Assembly: GCA_013399855.1 (NCBI GenBank)
Contig: VXAY01002475.1
Coordinates: forward strand, 2,032,965-2,096,964
Direction: 5' to 3'
Source of the DNA: Oxyruncus cristatus
Lineage: Eukaryota > Chordata > Aves > Passeriformes > Cotingidae
Length of the DNA: 64,000 nucleotides
Shown here: piece by piece, positions 36,721 through 48,489 of the stretch
Position numbering within the stretch: position 1 is the first letter of the stretch
Layout: every line of letters begins with the position of its first letter
Translations under genes and position numbers: made by a program
Notes under the pieces: model-generated
What the model was told of the DNA's origin: nothing
The model's database searches: none
Seen by the model: the letters and a program-made list of their open reading frames with translations, nothing else

Positions 36721-37210
36721 AAGGAATACGTCTGGAGCTCTGCCAGCGCTACTGTGTAGTGCAGCAGTTGGTGCTGGAGATGAGAGACCCCGCGATTTTT
36801 GGGTTTGGGGCTCCGTAGCTGCTCAGCAGCAGGACCTTTTCCTGCCCTTTAGTGGGTGTGTTGCTCTGGCTGGGTTAGCAGAGGTGGACAACACCCCACC
36901 TTGAGGAGTGTAAGCAGGAGCTTTCCTCGAAGCCCCCTGGTGCTGTGGCAGCTCGGGCGTGCTGCAAAGCGCTGCGTGTCGTGTGCCAGGGAGGGCTCTG
37001 CTGCCTCTCTCTCTCTCTCTCTTTCTGCCTCATCTTTCTCTCCCTGCCTCTGCTAAGCAGAGATCTTAATATCTAATGTGAGCCAAGCAAAGTTGTGTGG
37101 CGAGTATGGTACGTGCAGTGAAAATGGCAAAACTGTTTTATTCATCCCTGGCATCTCGCTAAGGAAACGTCACTTATTTCATCCGGCGTTGTTTCATTGG
37201 TCCTGCAGTG
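36721..37210. promoter_or_regulatory. Locally CpG-enriched region
   Basis: Against a CpG-poor background this stretch has clusters of CpG at 36729-36813 and 36928-36981, and again at 37099-37187. The last part also contains an AACGTCAC half CRE and an ATTGG (inverted CCAAT) near 37195. It falls short of a classical CpG island by eye. A weak promoter or enhancer is possible; no gene starts here that I can recognise. Confidence 0.25.
37005..37022. repeat. (CT)n microsatellite
   Basis: About nine CT units, continued by a pyrimidine-rich tract to 37052. Confidence 0.9.
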
Positions 37211-37978
37211 AGTGAAAGGAAATATAATGTGTGCATTGCACTAGAGGGGGAGCTGAAGGTCAGGAGTGAAATATGGCTTTCTGCTGCACTTGGTCTCAGT
37301 CTGAATGTTACCTACATTATCATCAGAGCTCACTGTCATAATGGGGAGACCTTGTCACAGGAGAGAGGTCACCTAGAAGCAGGAAGAAAAATTGGGGGGA
37401 AAACACTAAATAGGATAAACTAAAAGGAAGACCAGTAGGGTACCCAAACTTCCTTTGTGTACGTTTGAGAGCAGTAAATTATCCGCAAAACACATGCTTG
37501 TCCTCCAGCACTTGAAATTCCACTCTCTCCTTGGGCCTGAGGTGCCACTCTCTTAAATTTCTGGAATTTTGTTATTAGCATCTTCCCACTAGTGTGTCCA
37601 GGTTTGGCCTCTGTATTTTTGCAAGGGCTTGGATTTTTAAACTCTTATTACATTTTGGGACAGTAACTTTCAAAATATTCTTGCAAGAGGGGGATATAGC
37701 AGCTTGTCTTCACAAGAAAACAGAACGTGACAAAGAAACCCCACTATGCTCTGTGACCCTGAGACTCCACATCAGAGCCCTGGAATGGGGTGGTGCTGGA
37801 GGATGGCCTGGCAGTGTGGCTGGCACGTGTGGAATGTGAGTTCTTCCTCACCAGCACGGGTGAATTTTGCTGCAAAGTGTTTGGAGGTCAGGCCTGTCCT
37901 CCCAGTGCGTGGCTGAAATGTCTGCCTAACTGCAGGGCAGGAGAGACTTTAAACATCAGTGCAAGGAGCTAAGTGGTG
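37211..37978. other. Non-coding stretch, no gene seen
   Basis: No gene is recognised. The short plus-strand frames (37208-37423, 37594-37839, 37790-37972) have no known domain. Confidence 0.5.
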
Positions 37979-38046
37979 CCGTGGGCCCGCGCTGTTTGCA
38001 TACCCTCCGGCCACCCAATTAACGGCCTAATACTTGCGCGTATCCC
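37979..38046. promoter_or_regulatory. Compact CpG cluster with POU and homeodomain-like motifs
   Basis: Seven CpG occur in under 70 bp, including CCCGCGC and TTGCGCG. The same interval contains GTTTGCAT (octamer-like, POU class) and CAATTAAC (homeodomain-like). Such a combination in CpG-poor DNA suggests a constrained regulatory element; this is inference from motifs. Confidence 0.3.
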
Positions 38047-38105
38047 CTTTCATCTGAAGATGGCAAAGAGCTTTGCAAACATTAATTCATATTAATATGT
38101 TGCTA

Positions 38106-38124
38106 AAAACAAACAAACAAACAA
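38106..38124. repeat. (AAAC)n microsatellite
   Basis: About four to five AAAC units. Confidence 0.9.
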
Positions 38125-39429
38125 GTGTTTCCTTAGTGCTTCCAGGCCTCTCCTCCCCCTGACATGAATTCAAACCAGCAGTCTCCAAGTTGGTGCTGGT
38201 CACTCATTTTGACAAGGGGGCCACCCGCTGCCTTGGCAAGTAGGCGGTGAAGGTTGGCTCTCCCAAGACCGTGGGCAGCCAACCTGACTGCAGTTCAGAA
38301 AGGCAGAGAGGTCACCTTTCCCTTCCTGTGCTACAGTAAATGCTAATGTGTTTTCTTCTTGATACTGTTAAAATAATCTAGATTAGCAGCTGCTGTTACT
38401 GACAGTGTAGGAGTTATTCCAGACTGCTTATGCCAGTGCAAGGGTAGAAACATCTGGGGCTGCAGCAAGCAGCCAAGCCACTGGGCTGCCACATTTGGGG
38501 CTCAGCAGTGACTCAGAGGGATGCTGAGCTCTGGGCATATCTGCCTTGAGATGCCTCAGCCGGACAGGCAGTCTGTCTGTCTGCAAATGCGATTAGGTAG
38601 CGCTCCAGGGTATTGAAGTTAATATCCAAAATTCAAATCACTGATCATGTGTTTCTCCTTCCCGGTTTGCAATAACTCCTTTGGGTATTCACTCAAAGCT
38701 TTAACATCTAATGCTTAGACATAAAGATTTTACTTTTCAGTCTCCTGGAAGGAAGTCCAGTAAAAGAATCTTAATTTTACCTTTGTCAAAAAAAACCTCC
38801 CACCAAACCCACAATCAGGACAAACTGAGTCTCAATATTTAGAGTGATAACTTCTACAACTCTAAACCATTCTGATGGTTTTTATTCTTGTGTCAGATGT
38901 TGTGGGATCACTAACAGGTATTTGGAGATGGGAGAGCAGCTGTCTTAGCACAGTCACCAGGAGCTGGCTGAAGGGGATTTTTGTGGATATTTCCTTTGGA
39001 ATGCATTCAGCCACTGAAATACAAAGCCAGGTACCAATATGAGCATTAGTTCACATAAAATGCACTCTTTCACCTCAGTTTAGTTGTTACTCTGACAGTT
39101 TAAGCTTCTCAAATACCATATCTCTTTTTAATGAAAAAATTGCACACTCACATGCAGAAATCATGTATTTACAGTGTAGAACACCTATTGATATATTTTG
39201 GTCATTTTAACTGAATTTGGAAGTCTTCATAAAGTGAGAAATACAACGTTTTATTACACAATTACAGCTAATTATTTTAGAAATACAGTTTAAATGCAAG
39301 TTATCTTAAATTTATTGCTTATCTGACTGGAAAGATCTAAGCAAAACCTGAAAATCATAAACCCTTCCAGAACATTATATTTTATGCAGTCCAAAATGTG
39401 ACACATGGGGTCTTTAATAATTCACTGCT

Positions 39430-39639
39430 TGTTAACATTAAACAACTGTTAACATGCTCAAATAATTAGTTATGCTTGCTTGACATGTTTGCATCTTTAA
39501 TAATTGATGCATTTATCTTAATTACTAACAGTATTATGGTCGTAATATGCATCTTTTTTCTATCTTAAAATTTTAACAAAAACTGACTTTTTGCCAAAAA
39601 TGATTATCCTCTAAGTTTTAATTACTCATTGTAATTAAA
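39430..39639. promoter_or_regulatory. Homeodomain-like motif cluster with repeat and palindrome
   Basis: TGTTAACAT occurs twice in direct orientation 17 bp apart (39430-39438, 39447-39455). AATTAGTTATG, TAATAATTGATGCAT and CTTAATTACTAA follow. The interval closes with the 9-bp perfect inverted repeat TTTAATTAC (39617-39625) / GTAATTAAA (39631-39639) around TCATT. This density suggests a homeodomain-bound enhancer, though high AT content raises the chance rate. Confidence 0.3.
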
Positions 39640-41190
39640 TTGCAAGCTGCAGTATTTTATTAAAAATATCTTTCACAAAAAATATTTAATGGAAAAGAGG
39701 TGATTTGTTGTTTATGCATCACACTTGGTAAATATTTCATAAGTTTCATATTACCCTTTCAGAGTGGATATAAAAACCGTAACATTCTTAATATAAGAGT
39801 CAATTTAAAAGCTGCTATAGTAGTCTTCATTTCTCCTCCCAAAGGTTTGCAGAAGTCAGTGAATAAAGGAAGAAAAAAAAAAAACCTAAACAAAAAAACG
39901 TGGTGGTGATTGTAAATAGGATGCCCATGATGACAGGAACCAAGGCTGAAGATGCTGTGCTGGTGAGTATTTCATGCATTCTGCAGTGGAATTAGCCTGA
40001 CTTGAAATAGAGATGAGCATTAGAAGTTTTTTCATTCTTCAGTGTTCTTCTGATTCAACTTTAGTTTGCAGGCAGCTAATAACAATAGTGGCAGTACTTT
40101 GACTGTAATAATTTATTTATTGCAATGTTGATAGAGATAGGGGTGAGCCTTGTGTCAGCCAATTTAAAAAGGCCGTGTTTTCAAGGCCTTCCCATTGGTA
40201 AAACAGGCTGGTTTAGATTAAGATGGCTGTTTCTGGTCCTGAAATGCTGTGGAGGCAATTACCACTCCTGAGGAATGACAAAACTTGTTAATGATGTCAA
40301 AGAATTCAGTCACATCCGCGTTCTGGTGTGTGGTTGTGTTCCTTCCCAAGTGACTCATGAAGAGGCCTGAAAAGGCATCAGTATATTGGCAAGCAAAACT
40401 CCATTTGAGAGACAAAAACGTTGTCCAAAGTTTTGGAATCAAAACCCAAAAGCTGTGTGACACTGTCTCACAGGGCTACAGGCTGAATGTCAGGGCTTCT
40501 CTTAGCAAGTGACTAATGAGAGCCCAGCTTGTCTCTGAGGTAGGTGGCTTCAGAGGAGCTGAAAGCTCTGAGCCAAAATCAGCCAAAGCACTGCATTTTT
40601 AATGACAAAACGTGCCTGGGAATAGATCTAATATAACATTTTTTTTAAGGCATGTCAGTAGACCTAAGGGGCAGAAATGTTCCATGTGTCAGACAGAGTG
40701 GGCAGGGAGATCATGGCCAGATCCAGAAGTGTCTCCTCTGAGCCATCACCTTAGAAGTGTTCAGCAGGATTTACTCCAGGTATGACCCTTTGTCAGAGAA
40801 ACAGCGTGAGATCAGGGGGAGAAAAAAGCTAACCTGTGACGTTTAGCTCTGTGCAGAGGACCCTGCCTGCTCTCTCACATCTTTGGGGATTTTCCTGCTC
40901 ACATGTATCCTGAGCTGCCAGCAGAGCCTCCGGTCCTTCATCTTCTGCAACAGCAGCGATGCTGCGGTGAAGATTTGAACTGATTGAGAGAACTGGATAT
41001 GGGGCAAAAGCAATAGGATGCTTAGACCCCGGGAATCACTTAAACCAACCTGCTGGAGTGTCTCTCAGGCTGGGCTGCAGTACTGCCTGCCACAGTGTCC
41101 ATCACCAGGTGGCACATCCACTGTGTGCAGGTAGGAATGGCACAACCACGGCCATGGCCACCCTTCTGACTGCTGCTTCCAGATTCGCTC

Positions 41191-44100
41191 TGTGCTTTTA
41201 ATCTACCCTCTCTCTTCTGACAGATTTAGAAGATTCTCACTATTACAAAGTACCCATGTCCTTGACATGGTGTTCTTCAAAAAAGCGATTTCTAGTCTGA
41301 TTTTAGAGTTAAATAAAAATTTACACATCACAGATCTATTAATCATTTTTTCCCTTCTGTGGTTGTATCTCCAGATTTCAGTGATTGATTTATGTGGCCA
41401 GATGGGTGCATTTGTTTCCTGCTGTCTTTCAGTCCAGCAGAATCCATGCATGCTGTGCAGTACAGTGGGCTTGAACTTTCACTTAAAGTGCACTACTGTA
41501 CATAAATTCTGGATATTATTCCCTCTTTGGAACAAATGGGATTCAGATGTGACTCCTTTGGATGTGGCACAAGTTGAGTTTTTTACTTTTCAGTTAGCAA
41601 AGAAACCATTCTTTGCAGCTTCAGTAGGAAAACTTCAGTATCACAGAAGGAGGTCCTCTTCATGTCCTCCAGGTTTTTGCTCCAAATGCCTTTGTGTTTC
41701 CTGTCACCACATAATGTGCTGAAGCTCATTAGCTGTTGCCAGAAATAAATAGTTGTGAGAGAAGCATATTGTTCAATCTGTAGTCCACGTTAGCATTCAT
41801 GTTGACGTGCTCACGTTGTTTGCACATTGTAGGGTCAGTGTCCCCAGATCCTGAACTGTGAGAGCAGCTGACCATGAATACCTGGGAGGGGTTCCGTGGG
41901 AAGAGCTAGAACTGGAATAGAGTGGATGTAGTAGTTTAATTCTCAGCTCTACTGTGTTCAAGGTACACATGGGCATAGGATGTTGTCGTGGTCTCGAGTA
42001 GCTGAATGTAAATCTTTATGCAGATGATGCCAACACCTGTGATGACAAGTCCATTTCTGACAGGGGAGTGGAAGTCTCAGAAGCAGCAGGTTCCCGAAGG
42101 CCATGTGAAGGCAAGCAGGTGGTAGGAGAGGGAAATCCAAATGAATGCTCCTACTAAGGGACCAACTTCAGAGAATCCGCACGGCAGAGAGGTCTCCCAA
42201 CAGCAAAGGCAGGAGCTCACACTTCATTAGGCCAGAAGTCTCATCATGACATGCAAAGTCACAAGAAATTAGCTTCAGAAGTTTTGCTACTCAGGGAGTG
42301 AGTTATTTTGCATGTAAGGTGTGTGTATTTCTGTATGAAATGGATTTTTTTTTTTCTTTTTTTGCTTCTCTGTGCAATTAAAAGATAACCTCTTCTGGTT
42401 ATAATTCATGCCCACTTTTCCAGCCCTGGTGGTGCATTACGGAGAGACTGGTAGTGTTTCACTGGTGAAAAGGCTCTGGCTGAGCAACAGCAGATGTTTG
42501 GGTGAGAGTATTGCTGTGGCATGATGGTGTTTGACATTTCCAATGAAAGAAAATGCAGTGCAAAATCAGTGTTTGGAGTGGTCTGGATTGCTTCTGCCAT
42601 CCATTTCTTTTGGGCTTCTCTCTCCATGGGATGGTAATTTCTAGTGTTCTCAATTTTTAGGTCTTGACATTGACTGAAACTCTAACCCAGATTTGCTAAG
42701 ACACAAGAAAGGCTGTTTTGGGTGCTGCTGCCAAAGCAGGAGTCACATTTGCAGAGTGCTCTTCCCTGGCACCCACTTTGGAGCATGAACTTCCATTAGA
42801 AACCAACAAGCAGGGCTGTGAGGTCTCTCTGCTGCTGGTACTCCTCAGCCCTGCTGAGCTGGCACCTTTGGCTCTTCATTTCCCCTTTTTCTGAAAATCT
42901 CAATATTATCAAAAGAGTTTGTCTACAGCTGTAATGAACTCGTTCAGATGCTTTATTCAGGACCCTCAGGACTGGCTTCCCGTGACCTGCAAGAGCTGGC
43001 AGGGGACATCCTGCATCCCCCAGAGCACATGTCCCCTTGGACCAGCCACTCATGCTGCTCACTGCTGGAAACAGTTTGGCCAAAACTCTGCTGATTCCTG
43101 TGTTCACTGAGGCTGGGGAGGAAGGGAACGAGCTCCTCAATGGATTTCATGTAGACATCCAAATGCGTGAGTGAAGAGAACAGGAGACAGAGGAGTGGCT
43201 GGAAATGATGACAAGCACTGATGTGCATAGAGACGAATTTCCAGGCTTTCAGAAACTAATGCCCACAGAAACACAGATACTTCCCTATGAGCTCTATGAT
43301 CTGCAAAATAAACATGAGTTTTACAGTACTTTCAGTATGAACATGTTCATGTTTATGACCCAGAATATTTCAAGTATGAGCTAAATTCTTTCTAGCTTGC
43401 TCAGGGTTTTGACATTTGTAAGTCTTTGCTCAATCTAGGAGTATTTTTAATGGCTTGTATTAATTCAAGGTGTCCCTTTATGAACTTAAAATAAAATTAA
43501 AAAATCCCCTACCTTTTAATGACATTTCCATTTATTCAGAATTATTATTTAAAATCCTAAATTAGCATTCTGCTCTTTGATTCTGACAGAGCCATTACAT
43601 TTTATACTACAAGAGTTTAGTTAATTTTAAATTATTAAACTCCATTGGCTGCATGGAGTGAGCATCTTTAAGCAAGTTTCTATAGTTCAGGTGCCTTCCA
43701 ATCAACTATGATTACAAACTTAATTCAACATTTTTTTGCCTACGTTGTTTTTTATCCTTATATATGAGAGTTATATTTCTGGGTTTCACTCTCTGGCCTG
43801 AGAAGCTCAATAGCAGCATAACACACTAACAGCAGTATGGGGAGCAACCTGGGCAGCACAGCTCTTCAAACTGAAGGCAGGAAAAAAATCACAGAAATAA
43901 TAGTAAGTCTTTTCTTCTAAAGAAAAAAATTCAGAAGTTCGTGATATAAACTTTCCCTATATAGGAAACTAATGTCTTCTGTCAACAATATGTATTTACT
44001 TTGCATTTTCAAAAGTTTTACCTTAATATTTTCCATGGTGTAAAATAATTTTACTTTGATTTTCAAAGACATTCGCGTCCTTTCAATTGTTACCTGGCAT

Positions 44101-46274
44101 GACTTAGGTAATATTCTGACTCTGTCATGAGTTAGGAATGATAATTTCTTCAGACATTTAAATAGGGAAACAATTGCAAAGCCACTTATCCTACAGGGTG
44201 ACATTTAGTAGGTGGGAAAGGCTTTGCATAGGTGGGGTCTCACAGTCCTAACTGATTACAAAGGAGCCCAGTGGAGATTAAAATATTGTATGTAGAATGG
44301 GACAGAATATAATGGGAAGTATAGTTAATTTTCTCTTAAAACTGAAGCTACACTTCAAGGGCAGTATGGATATCTAGCAATAAGCAGCATCTTAAAGACC
44401 TTCAACTGCTGTGACTTCAGGTGAAACTTGCTGCAAGCTATAGATCTGCTTTAATTATGTTTTGAATCTGCAAACTCTGATCATTTGCATGCATTGCTAA
44501 TACACTTGTCTGCTGAAACCTGAGCTGCACAGTGTGGGCTTTACAGATTTATCAAGTGAAACAATTCAGCTAATATCACATTAATTTAATTAACTTTAAT
44601 TTTAAATGACTTGCTGGAGCAACTAACAAATGCAACATCTCCAAGACGTTTGAGCAGATAGCTGTGGCTTTGTTGTACGCTCTTGTCTACGCACTGAGAA
44701 AACATCGTGTTAGCATGAAAGGGCCCTCACTACTTTAGAAGAGAATATCTTGTTTGTACACTAACGTTTACCTTGATTGCCTGGCTGTCATTTCAGAGGT
44801 GAAAGAAAACAGCAGAAGTGTGGGTTGGTGGGGGGCTGATATAATTTTAACATCTGCACTGTTCAGCAAAGTTCTCTTTCAAATCCAAGTGATAGTTTAT
44901 TGTATTCTTGGGATATCCGCAGACGATTGCTTGCAGCTTGGGACTGTGACTGTATGCCCAGATTCTGGAATTCAGTAGTTTCGGGGGAGCTGGTGCAGAA
45001 CTTGGACCTGCATTCCTGCTGTATGCAAGGTTGGTCCCAGAAAGGAGGGCAAATGTGGCACTTATTCTTTCATCACGTTTTGGGTTTTTTTTCAAAGATA
45101 AAAACAGTCTAAGGAAAATTCAGACTATCTGAAGTCAGTCAGCAGTTTTTCAGCCATTCCATTATTTATTCAAAGTTTAATGTCAACTGCTAAATATAGA
45201 AAATATTCTTGTATTTATGTGAATATATATCTAATATAGATGGAACATCTAAGGAGGCATATTGTCCTGTCTGACAGCAAGGTAGGTGCGCTAAGTATTT
45301 TCTGAAATATAAGTATAGTCTGTTCCAGAGATCATTGAGTTTACAGTGGCAAACTGGAAAAAATACCAGAGATAAGGCCTTGGTCCATATGTGGACACAG
45401 TCAGGAAGATAAAGGCAGGAAGGTTGTATAGGAACAGCAGTTTATTCACATTCACTTTACATCATACATATATATTAAATATTAATGACACTGTATGAAT
45501 ATTCATCTCTGTTTAATATTCATTTATACACGGAAGTTTACAGCAGATCCCCTTAACTTTAGTGCCAAATCCAGTGTTCAAAGGGTTATGCTGCCATTGT
45601 TCGTGCAAAACGTTTACATTTATCTGCTGTAAAAGAGGCTGAATGGCACCGAAGAGTGTCGTGTTTAGTTTTAAAATGCCACAAATAACAGATTTATAGA
45701 TTTTTCTAAATACATTATTTTACCTTGACAGCATTAATCATTCATGCTTCCTTCTTTCATTTTTCTACCTGCAATGGATTATTGAAACAGAAAATAACAA
45801 CGGGAAAGGCTACAAGCAGTATCAAAATGTCAAGTTTGTACTTACAGTTGTATGTGCGTAGACAGGGTCAAGAGCCTCAATTATTTGTATATGTACACAG
45901 TGGTACTACATGAAAGGTTATGTCACCTGCAGCTATTTTCTTGCAGATTTAAATAGGACTGATATTCAACTCCACAGTCAGCCACTGACATGGAACATAG
46001 AATTGTAAAATACTATGAACTCTTATGTCAGGACCTAAAATATGAACTGGGTGATTGCAAGGTGTAGCTGTGGGCAATCCTATGTATTGCAGTGTAAGTC
46101 CTTTAAATTACTTTGTGTTATCCCTGACCTGTTCTTTTCATTTAAGCATAAGCCAGAAACAACATGGAAGTACTTCCCAGGGAGAAGAAAAACCCTTGAT
46201 ATTGCCCATTTTTGCAGTAGCATTTGCTTGGATTTTTAGGGGGTTTGTGGGGTTTTTTGGTGGGTTTGGATTTT
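41191..46274. other. Long non-coding stretch, no gene seen
   Basis: No gene is recognised. The plus-strand open frame at 41192-41722 (176 codons) is among the longest in the window but has no recognisable domain and no good splice or initiation context. 43250-44650 and 45120-45720 are AT-rich. The former holds a perfect CArG-box sequence CCTATATAGG (43956-43965) and a GAACATGTTC palindrome (43339-43348), both expected at about this rate by chance. Confidence 0.5.
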
Positions 46275-46297
46275 GTTTATTTATTTATTTATTTATT
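46275..46297. repeat. (TTTA)n microsatellite
   Basis: Five to six TTTA units preceded by a G/T-rich low-complexity patch (46236-46275). Confidence 0.9.
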
Positions 46298-48398
46298 CTT
46301 TATATTTCCATGAATCCAGTCATGATAATTTTATGTTAAAAAGCTTATTTTCCATATTATATAAAAATTTATTTTCCATAACCCAGGTATGATAATTTTA
46401 AAAAATTGAAGAGCATGGCTTGCATGTTAATGAAGTGCAAGTCTTGTATCAAAACTGACAGCAGCATTATTTGGAGTAGGATGTGTGGTGGAGCTAATCA
46501 GTAAATTTTCACAGTGGAGGGAGGAGGAGAGGAGCTAATCAGTAGATTTTTTGCTGGTGATTTGCTCATTTAATATATAGTTTAACAAAAAAAAAAAAAA
46601 AAGGAAAAAACAATAGTATTGAGTTTTCTTGACCAAACTCCTTGTGGGTAATAGTCACTCTTTTGAAAGGTCAGCACAAGACCTCCAGCTCAGGAAGTCT
46701 TACTTTTGAAGAAGTGATTGATGTAAAATTACTCTATATCTTTAAAGCAACCTACTAAACCAGCAGTAATAATCATATATATCAATAGACTTGTACATCA
46801 CTGCTGTATGACAGTGTGAGGGACACAGTTCAGGTTGTAAATTCAACTTTGGCGTTTACATTTCTGAATTCTTGAGAGTAACTTACTCCTTCCATATCTG
46901 TAGCCTTCATGACAGAAAAAAAATGCTTTACTGAAGATCTAATAGTACAACATTTATGTACTGCTAGGCTTGCTTTGATTTAAATTATTTATAGATACTG
47001 ATATAATTAGCGCTGGGAAATAACTATCTTAACAGACAAAAACATTTCAAAGAATAAATAAGTAAATTATTAGATATTAACACCAACATCTATACCTAGT
47101 CAGGTAGCACAAACCATATGTATATGTTGAATTAATAGAACTTTAATTGCAAATTTATTTTGAGATATACCATACACTTAGCGATCATGCTAATTCATCT
47201 TGCCAATTTTTACAGTTCTGTCACTAGAAAATTGTGTTCATTTTTGCTCTTTATCAAATCTTAAAATACAGTTTTCACTGTCTCAAGGTACATTGAAAGT
47301 AAATTAAGGCATTAAGTATTGCTGAATGAATATGATTTTCAGAACTTACTACTAAATTCAGCTGCACATCCAAAAGTTTGATCCCTACTTTTTGGGAGGA
47401 TAAACATGGTCCTTATTTCCTCTGGAGCAGGGCAATGCCATTACGCAACACACTCTCCTCTCTATAGTTTTTGTTTTCACCCTTTTAGACTTTTTTGCCC
47501 TGTTATTTAATCTCTAGAGTTATCTCATTCAATTATAAGAGAGAATTGATTTTAATAAGTGCTAATTGTTCTGCAGAAATTCTTCATGTGCATACACATC
47601 CTTGTATCCACACACGGAGGCATTCATGCTACAGAATTTGATATCAATTCCAGGGAAATTAGTTTGAGCTGCTTAACTGAAATAGCAGTGATATGAAAAT
47701 CATCAAAACCCTCATGTGAGGGTTCTTGCTTACAAACATAGCAGGGAAAATAACATGTATAAGTCGGGATCACTTACGTGCAGGTGGTGCCTTTAAGTTT
47801 TGGAACCATAGTTAGATACATCTGGTGCGCAAAGTACCAGGGCAGGAGAATAGATGGTGAGGGGGAGGACTGAAGGATGGAGCAGTGGGTACCCTGTAGT
47901 CTGTCTTCCCAAGAGAGATGCCTTCAAAATGGGATGTGCCTCTGGCAAAACTGAATTCTAGGGAAGGGTTTCTCCTCGGGGCACTGGAGCAAGGCCTGGG
48001 ACACAGCAGCACATGGGGCCAGGACAGCCAGGGCTGGAGAACACTCCTGCATGGTGCTTGTTTGGATTGATCCTGCAGCCAGTGCTTTCTGCTGGGTAAT
48101 TTGGCTCCACGCTGACTCTCTGGGGAGAGATTCTCATGGGATCGTTTTCCCCATGCTTTCTTTCCTTTTCTTCCACTTTTTCTGCAAGAGCAGGTTTCAT
48201 GAGTCACGTTAAAAATGTTTTAATACCGGGGCAATATTGATTGACCATGAAGAAACCTACTCATGATAGTCAGTATACTCCAAGTAATACTCTAAGTGAA
48301 TAATGTTTTACAGTCACTTTGCATCAGTCTCTTCTTCCAGGTCCAATCCATGTGTATCCAGTTAGAAAAGACTCCTCCAAGGCAAGTTATTCATGGGT
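46298..48398. other. Non-coding stretch, AT-rich
   Basis: No gene is recognised. It holds a 16-nt A run (46587-46602) and a 20-bp direct repeat (46490-46509 and 46531-46550, one mismatch, GGAGCTAATCAGTA core). 47800-48200 is GC-richer with minus-strand frames lacking known domains. Confidence 0.5.
46490..46550. repeat. 20-bp direct repeat, 41-bp spacing
   Basis: GGAGCTAATCAGTAAATTTT (46490-46509) recurs at 46531-46550 with one A-to-G change. The sequence between and after them does not match, so this is a short repeated motif and not a clean tandem unit. Confidence 0.85.
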
Positions 48399-48489
48399 TC
48401 ATCCCAATTCCCCTCTTTAGATCCTGTAAACAAATCCAATCACTCATCCCAATTCCCCTCTTTAGATCCTGTAAACAAATCCAATCACT
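48399..48489. repeat. 45-bp tandem duplication, two copies
   Basis: Period 45: copy 1 is 48399-48443 and copy 2 is 48444-48488, with one further matching base at 48489. The copies are identical by eye. Because 45 is a multiple of three, the translated frame shows a repeated 15-residue phrase, which is a by-product and not evidence of a protein. Confidence 0.95.

Larger units (their letters stand above)
38047..41190. other. Non-coding block, AT-rich centre
   Basis: No gene is recognised. It has an (AAAC)n repeat at 38106-38124. 39000-39900 is very AT-rich with dense TAAT/ATTA motifs. A donor-like GTGCTG/GTGAGT at 39963 follows an ATG-containing 40-bp stretch, but the only AG upstream lacks a pyrimidine tract, so no exon is called. 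Confidence 0.45.

Noticed and set aside
39919..39962. Short exon-like interval before GTGAGT
   Set aside because: There is no pyrimidine tract upstream (the region is poly-A rich), so no credible acceptor.
41192..41722. 176-codon open frame on the plus strand
   Set aside because: About one frame of this length is expected by chance in 64 kb of both strands. No recognised domain, signal, splice context or conserved motif was found.
43339..43348. GAACATGTTC palindrome (p53 half-site or steroid-receptor-like)
   Set aside because: It is a single half-site without a partner at suitable spacing; chance is likely.
43956..43965. Perfect CArG box CCTATATAGG
   Set aside because: Several such matches are expected by chance in 64 kb. 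No supporting SRF-partner motifs were identified nearby.
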